From assembly GCA_026874595.1 (NCBI GenBank), contig CM049307.1:26266362-26330361 (forward strand): a stretch of 64,000 nucleotides of DNA. The letters run 5' to 3'. Positions 1 to 9,338 of the stretch are shown here, one piece after another (positions within the stretch are counted from its first letter, which is position 1; each line of letters begins with the position of its first letter). The stretch comes from Sipunculus nudus. Its lineage: Eukaryota > Annelida > Sipuncula > Golfingiida > Sipunculidae. The notes beneath the pieces were generated by a model that had not been told where the DNA came from, ran no database searches, and saw only the letters and a list, made by a program, of their open reading frames with translations. Made by a program: the position numbers and the translations under genes.

Positions 1-1804
1 TTTTGTTTTCGGAATAAATGATAATGCTTTTGTGTTCAACTTATTGGTCTGGTGATATATAATTCTTGTATACCATTTATGAATGCATTTTTTTTTCAGA
101 TAAATGGTTTTGAGAATATGTTTATGAAATACCGTGTTTTCATTTGATCTGGAAGTGTTGAAAATGCACATAGAAATACAACGACGATAACTAAAGAGGT
201 TACTTAAGGTTCATGCAAATTTCCCATATTATTGAGAAATACTCTTATATAAAATTAAATACTAGCCCTATTTTGGTTAGGTAGAAACACCTCTACATGA
301 AATTTATATAATGAAATCGGTATACATGTTTCCTTGAAGCCCTGGGCAGTGATGATGTTTACATTTGAGAACCGGATTGGGACGCGAGGCAATCAATTTT
401 TCGAAGATCTTTGATTGGTTACATATATTATTATTTTTGTTAGACCTATATAGGATTGATTGATGTGAGGAAAATTTGAAAGATTAGTTAAATGTATCTT
501 TAAAGGGAAGGAAGCTGTTCCTAAAGAAAGAAAAGGGAATATTCATGCGTCGTTAGTTGCAGAAGCGGAACCAATGGGCTTCCGAACCCCCCGCCCCTTT
601 TCCTTCAGCCGCCGCAACCTTTTTGAAAGGTTTAAGAAAAATTTGTGGACCCCCCTCCGCCTGGACTCCCCTTTTCCGGGCCTTGGGATCTATTTTTAGG
701 TTTTGTAGAAACTAAATGATGTATTTAAAGGGGAAAACCACTAAAAGTAAGGAAACAAGTTCAATTGGTCAAGTCTTGATGGACGGCCTGCGTAGCCGAG
801 CACTGATTTTGTGTATTAAGCACTGTTTTCTCCTGATTGTCGGCCGGGTAATGTCCTTGTAAACTGTATGACACATTCTCCCCACAGACAGTCTATCAAA
901 ATGAATGTCAAGGATAAACCCCCTGCCCACATTCATTCACACAGCACACTTTTACACCGAAAACCTGAGGAGTCTAATTAAAAAAAAATTAAGTAAATAG
1001 AGCAAATATAGAGAAACTGTCGACAACATCTATGCCAAATTTGCATGACCAACAGAAGGTATTTGTCCGTGAAACATATTTTGTATATTGATATACCAGT
1101 GGATCTTTTTTGCGTTGTAATATCCGTGAAGAGGTATTGTAAATATAAACAGCACTTATACACGTACTTTTCTCTATAGTTTACGTGATAAAACTGTTTA
1201 CAGAATTGTTGATTTAGGATGTAAATGCTAGGTGATAGAGTGGCGACACTTGTTGCGATCATTTCAACATTGAGCAAACGGATCACCTGGGTAAATTGCA
1301 ATGGCGTAGCCAGGACTGAGGGAGGGGAGAGACCTACGCCCCTGGAATTGTGAGATTAACCTTTTTTATTGCTGACATACGAATTGAGTGGCAAAGGATT
1401 TCGAGACACATGTTTTCACATTAACTGACCATGCACGTGGGTCAAAAATTGGGTCAAATGTCAGGCCAAACATGCTTAAATCCGTCATCGACAGCAGGGT
1501 TTATCCATGTGCACAATAGTTTTTGATCCTGCCCTTGAGGTTTATTTGTCAGGTTGTGTCTTTGTATGCAAGTTGTCAGGCAGTTCGGCGTTTTCGGTGC
1601 ATGGTAGCATGCATGCAGTTAAGAAACCACGAAAAATCACTCAAACTGATATGTTCATTAAAAATGATTTATTCTCATATCGGCGAGGTCACTGCCAGAA
1701 CAGTGTCATACGTTTAACATGACAATGTAAGAGAACATTGAGAAACAAAAATTCCTTATGTAAGTATTGGATGAGACGGGCTCAGCGCATTTTACCGAAC
1801 CCCC

Positions 1805-1806
<2 letters not shown>
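1..1806. other. Intergenic DNA, no gene recognised
   Basis: AT-rich sequence with no coding region I can support. The reading frames here are short, AT-driven and unlike any family I know. Around 560-690 there is a C-rich stretch (GCAGAAGCGGAACC, then runs of C with AACCTTTTT) that looks like a decayed copy of the GGCGGATC repeat family seen better at 3808-4020. Around 1302-1350 a short motif GGCGTAGCCAGGA is followed by TACGCCCCTGGA; a related GGGGCGTAGCCAGGA motif recurs near 42147. Confidence 0.6.

Positions 1807-1880
<74 letters not shown>
1807..1880. repeat. (GA)n microsatellite
   Basis: About 74 bases of almost perfect AG dinucleotide with one AAAG interruption. Open reading frames across it encode only Arg-Glu repeats and are artefacts. 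Confidence 0.97.
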
Positions 1881-1881
<1 letters not shown>

Positions 1882-3807
1882 TTTCGTGTCAAGTTAAACC
1901 TCATTCGAAAACTTTACACCAAAGTTTACTCAAATATATACCAATGAATGAAAATAATCTCCAAAATGGTAAACAATCTTTAAAAACATAATGGTGATCA
2001 AGAGTACTCCAAAGTTTAGGGTGTTTCATTACAGGTGTTACCCTTAAATCCAAACAATTTAATAAAAATCTTCCCTCTGGTGATCTTGGTAAATTTGCTT
2101 ACAGACAAACAAGTCAGTGGTGACATATACTTAATATATCCGGCAAATAGTGGAGATAAAATTAAAGGGATCTATTCACATACCAGGTATGATATAAATA
2201 TAAATTAAGTGTAGTTTTTTTATCCCTGAAATATTCTGGTATCTGCTCATATTCACGTTCTGGAACCGTTCACTTGACCCTGTGCGCAAATGGTGGATTG
2301 ATAGGATATTAATCCTTTGTTAATGAGGGAAGGGGCAACGTGCCAGTGTTTATGCAGCAGTGCTTCTCAGTGAAACGTTTTATTCACCCAAACCCGTGTT
2401 TAATTGTCTCCCTTTGCCGTCATTGAATGAAAGAAAACGTGCACTGGTTGCTTTCAGTGGTGCAAAACCTTGTGGCGGTGCATTTTGCTGGGAAACTTTT
2501 ATATTTAGCTAAAACGAACTAACAGCAGGAGATAGTAACCATTATTCCACATGTCTATTTGTACCTCTGAAGTGAGTTGTTCAGTGCTACTTCCCATGGT
2601 CATTTGATGTTTAAAGTTACACATTAACAGATTTTGGTCATGTTCATAACGTAAAGATTGAACTTGCGAGTGGAAGAGGGAGAGGCAACGGGAGGAAAAA
2701 CAAAACCTTCACAGCTTAATAATTAATTATTGCTTTCTTCAAACCATTAGATGAAAGTATAAATAAATCGGTTTGTGGTCACTGATTTCTAATAAAATTA
2801 AGGGGAAAAAACTTTAAACATTTTACTCTTAAGCTGCTCATGAAGTAGTCATATTTTGTTTTACTTGTCGGTGGAATATAGTAACCGGTGAGAAGAGTTG
2901 AATATCCCAGTCTATACAGATAATAGAAATTTAAACGCATGGATATCTTCAATGAAATTATCCTATAATAGGGAACATTTAGGTAACAAAATGGACGACT
3001 GAGTTTTTCAGGGGTCACCAAACTGGCACCGAGGTCATTACAGATAGTCGTTAACTCGGGGTAAAATAAATAAGGAACCTTTAGGATTTCTCATCCAGGC
3101 ACCACTATAAAGCGGTCCAAAGAAGTGCGCAGCATGATTCTTTTTATGTCATGCAGGCAATCGAAATTAAAGCGTGAAAAAAGAAAACTATTGAGAAGAA
3201 GCTTGAGAAGAAGCAACACAAAGACATTTGCATGGGGATTTTGAAATTTAAAAAAATGGGCTGATGGCCGTTATTTTGATTTGCCTTGAATAAGCTGTTT
3301 TTCTCGCTGTCACTATGTGACCACAACATCCATCAATGAGCTTCCAGTGGACATGATTCAACGGTCTCGAGTTCCTTATTTTCTTTAGACCAATGGGCAA
3401 AACTCATTTGTTAAGTTCCCATTTGTGACCTATTAAAAACTAACTAGCATTAAGCAAAATGTAATTTAAACTAACTGAATAAATACGCGACTTACCAGCG
3501 CACATTTTAGTGTAGGCATCATTACATCAAACCCATGTGTATATGTATGTTTATCTTTATATTTATATATACAGCGGAGATCCAAGATTTGGGAAGGAAG
3601 GGGGCCCAACGAAGGAAAATTACCGAGAAACCATTAACAAATGATTCATGGGTCATGATGATCAGCTGACCAGTAACCCATTTTTGTCTAACATTCACAA
3701 CTGAATTTTATCATCCGAAAGACATATTGAGATAAACTTCAGATGTGATCTTGACCTTTGACTTTCTGACACCACAGTCGACAGGGTTCTTCCATAAGTC
3801 ATGAGAC
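1881..3807. other. Intergenic DNA, no gene recognised
   Basis: AT-rich unique-looking sequence. Small frames on both strands lack recognisable motifs or convincing splice context. A partial CGGAGATCCAAGATTTGGG motif near 3575-3600 is probably another fragment of the GGCGGATC repeat family. Confidence 0.5.
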
Positions 3808-4022
3808 AGAGGCGGATCAAGGATTTTGGAAAAGGGGGGGGGGGGTCCAACCCTGGAGGACTATTGAAAATCCTAAAAAAAAAGGTCATCAGGTACTGAA
3901 AAGGGGATGTCCAGGCCGCAAAATTTTGCTAACACCCTTTAAAAAAGGTTGCCTCAGGTGAAAAAAAGGGAGGGGGTTCCGGACCCTCTGGACCCCCCCC
4001 CCCCCCCCGGATCCGCTTCTCA
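3808..4022. mobile_element. MITE-like repeat with GGCGGATC / GATCCGCTTCT ends
   Basis: A short interspersed repeat starting AGAGGCGGATCAAGG and ending in a C-run followed by GGATCCGCTTCTCA. The ends are imperfect inverted repeats (GGCGGATC against GATCCGCT), with a G-run near one end and a C-run near the other. Related copies occur at 34993-35158 and 49383-49558, inside two copies of a segmental duplication, and a remnant lies near 560-690. There is no coding capacity. The transposon class is not determined; target-site duplications are not clear. Confidence 0.6.
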
Positions 4023-4729
4023 CATGTTCAAACTGAATCCACTAATAACTGGCCTTTGTAGGTTGTACAAGAGAAGAATAAGATTAAAGTCAAGATCATC
4101 AGGTTTTTAAATAACAGTGAAAACTTGATGGAAACATTTTGTCATTTAGGGACCAAATGGAAGTTATCACTTATCCTAAAGATGGTGAACTATTATTTAG
4201 CTGTTTTGACCTTGTAGATCAAGGTAAATGTCACCAATTATTCTTACCTTTCTGAGAACAAGGCCAAAGCAACCAGTGTGTTAAATTGGAAGAAAACATA
4301 TGCTGTGCTTTCAAAGTTATACTACTCCTGATAATCCTAAAATTCTGCAGGTTTGAAGAAGACTGACGAAAACAACAACGACAGATGATCGGACTGAGAA
4401 CCATATATCAAAACAAACTAATAAACACACCAGATATATACATATAATTCTGACTGGTTATTTAAGTACCTGCAAAAATGAAAAAAAAACGACAGACCAA
4501 GCATCTTCAGAAAAAAACCCGAAGATTTTCTGGACCTGATGGTCGTTGTAGTCGTTTTACCTGGTAATACACTAACTGCTATATTCTGCATTTTACTGGT
4601 CTTTGAAAAAGGCTCGTGCTAAAGTTATTTTAAATATTTTTTTGCGTTTTGCTGTCACTGTCGTGTGAAAGCAAACATTCTCCCAATTATGCAAACTGGT
4701 TTGAACATTCTTGATCGTACAAAACATGC
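4023..4729. other. Intergenic DNA flanking the P-like element
   Basis: No gene is visible. The last ~30 bases (GAACATTCTTGATCGTACAAAAC) resemble the GTACAAAACATTCTTAGAATG minisatellite that resumes on the other side of the transposon at 12325. The transposon therefore appears to have landed inside that minisatellite. Confidence 0.5.
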
Positions 4730-4736
4730 GTTATAT
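4730..4736 (+). repeat. Target-site duplication, left (GTTATAT)
   Basis: Seven bases, GTTATAT, directly abut the left inverted repeat. The same seven bases directly follow the right inverted repeat at 12325-12331. P-type elements usually make 7-8-bp duplications, so this fits the proposed element boundaries. Confidence 0.85.
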
Positions 4737-4767
4737 CATAGACATAGAAAGAGATGGACTGCCAACT
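4737..4767 (+). repeat. Left 31-bp terminal inverted repeat
   Basis: Starts CATAGACATAGAAAGAGATG and ends GCCAACT. It is an exact reverse complement of 12294-12324, and identity stops abruptly after base 31. The following bases contain the palindrome GCGAGATCTCGC (4768-4779). Confidence 0.95.
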
Positions 4768-4839
4768 GCGAGATCTCGCGCGTGATATGTCATTAATGAT
4801 GTTCCGTCCGCGAGATTTGCGCGAGAAGAGGGGTGCGTA

Positions 4840-4848
4840 ACTTCCGGT
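4840..4848 (+). promoter_or_regulatory. ETS-type motif in left-end promoter
   Basis: ACTTCCGGT is a strong ETS-family site (CCGGAAGT on the minus strand). It lies 66 bases upstream of an ATG at 4914 in a CpG-rich stretch (about 4768-4930) with no TATA box. It is the likely core promoter of the small plus-strand transcript. An ETS motif also occurs at the opposite end of the element (12228-12235). Confidence 0.55.
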
Positions 4849-4913
4849 TTGTCGGCTGTTGTAAACAAGAACACGTTTTGTCTGAAGCGGCAAGCCTGAC
4901 TGCGATATTTATT

Positions 4914-5837
4914 ATGGATAACGCCGCGTGCGATATACAGCAACTGTTAGAGGTGAGTAATTATGAATGAGTTAAATGAATAAATAATGTTTTTTTAAAT
5001 TTACAATTTTCTTAGCATCACAAATGAGCGTTAAGGACGCCCGGACTGATGAATTTGTGTTCTGGTTTGTTTACATGTAGATCTGGCTCTCTGTGGCTAA
5101 AAGTTGGAGAATTTGTCGCGAGCTTGAGAATTTTCGGAGAGTTTCTAAGGATCTTTTATGCGCTGAATGTGATGTTTAAAAATCATTAATAAAACCTGCT
5201 AAATTTTACCATATCACTATTCATATTATTTTAAAATGTTAAAACACTAATTGCGGCCGGGAATACACACAATGCGCCAGATCAGTGCCGCTGACAAAAT
5301 GACACCTGGACCTGGTTGACTTATCACGTTGGCATTGCATTATTATAATTGGATCTGTCTCTTAAACGTTAAACATTATGTGTTAGAGTAATTATGCATT
5401 CCAAACAGAGTCACAGGCTTCTGTCTTTTTATTTTTTTATCGAGCATGTAAATAAATGTGACTGCACAGCACTTGACTTAGTCGACCCATTGTTGCGTGG
5501 CTGTCACAGTGATCAGGTACGATTGTTTCAGCCAGCTTTCTGCATGTGTTAGATCTACATGTTCACTGCATACTAAATTGCCCATCCAGCTGAAAAAAAT
5601 ACATTTGCATGCACCCCCCCATGCTGAAACTGGTGTGTACCAGTGGTATAGTTACATATATATGTAAAATTACAGTCGTCAGAATAATTTTATGGTGTCA
5701 TTTAACAACAAATGTATATTCACAATTCAGATCTTTTTTTTGGCTTGAATTAGGGGCTTGATTTAGAAGACTTTGGATTTGAAGAGGAGGGGGTAAACGA
5801 AACCGTTGTCAAGCATTGTCCTGGGAGTGTTATGACA
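4914..5837 (+). CDS. Small spliced gene at left end of P-like element (tentative)
   Basis: Predicted exon 1 is 4914-4952, 13 codons from ATG (MDNAACDIQQLLE), followed by a consensus donor GTGAGT. Predicted exon 2 is 5754-5837, 28 codons, preceded by a pyrimidine-rich TTTTTTTTGGCTTGAATTAG acceptor and followed by GTAAGT. Both introns are phase 0, so the 41 codons join in frame. The product is acidic and rich in Leu, Glu and Asp, begins just downstream of a CpG-rich promoter-like region, and matches no family I know. A third exon is needed: a candidate acceptor at about 7634 would add IGGHGPGW and then a stop, but this is weak. It could be a captured host first exon, a second transposon gene or a non-coding transcript. 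Transcript evidence would decide. Confidence 0.4.
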
Positions 5838-5989
5838 GTAAGTTTATTTATATTTCTTTATTCAGTGTATCAGTAGACATATTATTTATCGGTAATAATA
5901 TCCCAAGCACATTGTCCCTGTCATACAAAAGACCTGTATGTGGAACAGCTTATTTTTTATGATAATATTGCAACTTGTTTTATTGCAGG

Positions 5990-6520
5990 GTTGTTAAGTT
6001 TTTCCAGTGCGGTATTTACCAGCTGGTAAATACTGATATTTACCGCCTTTGCAGTGTTTGATATACTGGGTGCCTAGGTGCACAGATGCACCAAAAAACA
6101 GTTTTGTGCACCCACTGTTTGACTGCATGTGCACACTGGTGCACCTGAGGCTGGTAACTAGGACAGATCTGCAGGACTGTTATGCACATGCACATCTAAC
6201 AGTCCAGATGATCAAACAAGGACATATAAACACTAAAACATGACATCACACTAGACACTAAGTGTATATAGATCCAGTTTTCTTTAGATAGAAATTATTT
6301 TAGGTTCCATTGTGACCAGGTTAAAACCACATCTTATTTTTACTGCACTGATATATGTGTATAAATAATAATATAGCTCTAATAAAAATAACTGTAGTGA
6401 CATTAATGTATTTGTGCACCCTGAAATTACTTTGTGCACCCAGTATTATAAGCTGTGGTGCACAGGTGCACCTTCCCATGAAAAATTATTTTGTACACTG
6501 CTTTGGAAAAACCTCTCAAA
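5990..6520. repeat. Inverted-repeat region with GGTGCAC motifs
   Basis: The segment 6060-6135 (ATACTGGGTGCC, AGGTGCACAGATGCACC, TTTTGTGCACCCA) is matched in reverse complement by 6410-6500 (TTTGTGCACCCAGTATTATA, GGTGCACAGGTGCACC). Outer motifs GTTTTTCCA near 6000 and TGGAAAAACCTC near 6504 are also inverted. It is probably a small foldback or MITE nested in the P-like element. Small reading frames here are side effects of the repeated GTGCAC. Confidence 0.5.
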
Positions 6521-6602
6521 GTGGGAAAAGGGAAAAACCTCTAATAATCTTATAAAAGGAGATACCAGCAGATATCTGACTGAATTAAAAGAAAATATCA
6601 TC

Positions 6603-6731
6603 TCACACACACACGTATATATATATTTTATATATATATTTATATATATATATGTATATATATATGTATGTATATATATATATATATGTATGTATATATA
6701 TATATATGTGTATATACATGTATGTGTATAT
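6603..6731. repeat. TA/TG-rich microsatellite
   Basis: Mixed TATA, TGTA and TATG runs. The hAT-like MITE sits at its right edge. Confidence 0.85.
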
Positions 6732-7339
6732 CAGAGTTGGGTCCAGGTACTGTACAAGTACTGAGTACTTTAAAAGTACTCAAGTACAAGGATGATTACT
6801 TTTGCACTTTTTTCAAAAGTACTCTAGTACAAGTACCAAGTACTCAAAATGTACTCATGAGTCCTGATATGAGTACTTTTTGTAACCAAACTTGTTAAAT
6901 GATGTTATTGAATTAAATTTATTCTCAGAAAGTTAAAATCATTTTTATTAGTGAAAACCCAGTACAAAATAAAAATATATACAATGTTGTGTTATACTTT
7001 ATCAAAATACTGAGGCGAAGTGTAAACTCTAGGGCATATAAACAGGCCATATACAGTTGAAATACTTAACACATTAACTTATTAAAGTAGGCGGTTTGCA
7101 TATATCTTACTATAATATTCTAAAATAAACTATAACTAATATAATAAATTGAGATTAAAGTTTATTTAGAAAAATATCAAATTCCCAAAAGTACTCATGA
7201 AGTACTCATATGAGTACTGAATACTTTCAAAGTACTTGAGTACAAGTACGAGTAATTTTGTGATTTTTTAATATTAATATTTTTTAATATATCTGCAGTT
7301 ATATACTCATTAGTATGAGTACTTTTGGACCCAGCTCTG
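6732..7339. mobile_element. Nested hAT-like MITE, ~608 bp
   Basis: The left end CAGAGTTGGGTCCA and the right end TGGACCCAGCTCTG are inverted repeats with one mismatch. hAT elements characteristically start CAGRG. The 8-bp flanks are GTGTATAT on the left and GTGTAAAA on the right, a 6/8 match as expected for an aged 8-bp hAT duplication. The interior is filled with AAGTACTC/GAGTACTT motifs in both orientations near each end and AT-rich sequence in the middle. It has no coding capacity, so it depended on a transposase supplied in trans. Confidence 0.75.
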
Positions 7340-8276
7340 GTGTAAAAATTTTAATTATATGATTTACCGCTAGTGGCAAATAGGGAATGATGCTTTAAGT
7401 TTACCAGTTTATTATATTATTACCCATAACTTGGAATGATGCTTTAAGACAATAATGTATGATTTTCATTATTTTAAGTAAAATTATCAGACGTAAATAT
7501 TCATAGGGTATCAAATAATAATTATAATATTTGTCACATATTGTTACACTCTAAATGCAACAAAATGTTTTCTGTAGCATAAATAAATGCTTATTTCTTA
7601 ACATATGACACCTTTGCATTCTCATTCTTGTTATTAGATAGGAGGACATGGTCCAGGATGGTAACATAAAGTGAAGAAAAATTTCAGCTCGTTCAATGCT
7701 GTTTTGAGGAAATAGAGAACTTTTTCTCAGGTATTTCATGTCTGTTTATACATTTAAATGGTTGCATGTATTAAACACATTAAAAGCATCCTTATGGTGC
7801 AATTTAGCAACTTAAGGTTGTTACTGCTAACTTGCAGGTAAAAAGAATAGGCATATGGGGGAATTGGAGGGGCTACAGATGGGAGAGGTATATTCACTTT
7901 TCTTACGCTGGTCATATGACGGGCGTATTATTGTATAAATTTTAGTTTTGCCTTGATAACTTAGTGGGGCTTTTATCAACTAATCATAATTACTTGCAAA
8001 CAGATTATATCACCCAAGTTCCATTATGGGCATAATCCACACATATGTAATAAGGTTATGGGTCAACGGATGATATACTGTGGTGTCACCACAATAGCTT
8101 GTGAAGAATATGAAGGTGTTTTTTTTTAAGTCTTCAGAAATTTTAATAAATAAAATGTTTGATTTCTAGCAAAATTCTTGCATATTTTATGAGGTCAGAG
8201 GTTAACCAGGTAGCATATCAAACCTATTTGGCAAGTAGTTTTATACAATATATAAACTTTGAGCCCTCTCACTAAC

Positions 8277-9338
8277 CTTTAGGTTGCTGACACATTCTAG
8301 CAATCCTATTGCGCGCCAAAATAGTGGAAATATCTGATCAGCAGTTGCTGTTCGTGTTGGAAAATATCCAACACTCATTTTGATGTTTGAGGTAATTCCA
8401 ATCACCATGAATACCAGAGCGTGAGTCGCAAGATGGTTTTCTGCATGTGAGTTTTCTTTGCTGTCCACAAATCCAACCAAGTCTCCTGTCACTTTATCAA
8501 AGACAAGATCTGCTTTGATGGATATCTCATCATGTAATAAACATACCCATCGTTCATTTTCTTCAAGTTTTGCTGCCATATGTTTCAGCTCCAAAAAGAC
8601 ATCCATATGGAATCCTGATGACGGGTGAAGGACATTGGTGTAATCTCGGAGTGTGGATTCCGATGGCAGCTTCAGAGCACCAACTTCCTTGAGGGTTCTG
8701 TACGTTGCTGGGCTCTGACTATGGATCAGCATAGCAAACCTCAACATCATAGGATGCCATCTCATGCCACCTGACTTCCGGTCAAAAGCCTTTTTTTGTT
8801 CATTCCAAAACATTTCGACAAAAGAATCTTTCTTACAACTGTCCATGACTCTTGTAAGAGTATTGTGAGTGCTGCTGGAAACATTCACAAGTTCTTCACT
8901 CAGCTTTACCTGTATTTCTCGGAGTTGTTTCTGAGAATTACTGTTCTGTTTTCTTGCAATCTGCAATGCTTTACTAAGACGAGATTTAGACACTTTGTAC
9001 AGTGGTGTGCGAGATTTAAGTTCAGCAGTAGATGAGGCTGTGCGTCTAAGATGTTTCCTTGTGACAAGCTGCTTGGATTTGGTACAAGCGCTGCACAGTC
9101 CTCCAATCTCTGCTGTACCCGTACAATAATGGGAGCGTATTGTCGTGGAACAGGTCATACGGTCATTTTGATGTTTATATGACACATGCAAATAGTAACT
9201 GCAAGTGTTACTACTTTGGTTACTTGGTAGTGGTAGTTTGGCATATCTCTGCAGTTTAGGATCATCAATACCAGGACAAATAGGTTTTGATACAACATCT
9301 GTTTGATTGGTAACACCTGCAGGTGTTTCACGTTGGAA
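8277..9338 (-). other. Transposase exon 4 (coiled coil and RNase H N-part)
   Basis: Acceptor TAAAATTCCAG and donor GTTAGT flank 1062 bases, exactly 354 codons. It holds a Cys/His-rich basic stretch, a probable coiled coil and the start of the P-type catalytic core with DEISIK. The codon frame continues unbroken upstream of the first obvious start, which shows this is an internal exon and not a stand-alone gene. Confidence 0.85.

Noticed and set aside
7551-7739. C-terminal transposase exon on the minus strand
   Set aside because: The 62-codon frame has no similarity to the P-type core and lacks a good acceptor in the needed phase.
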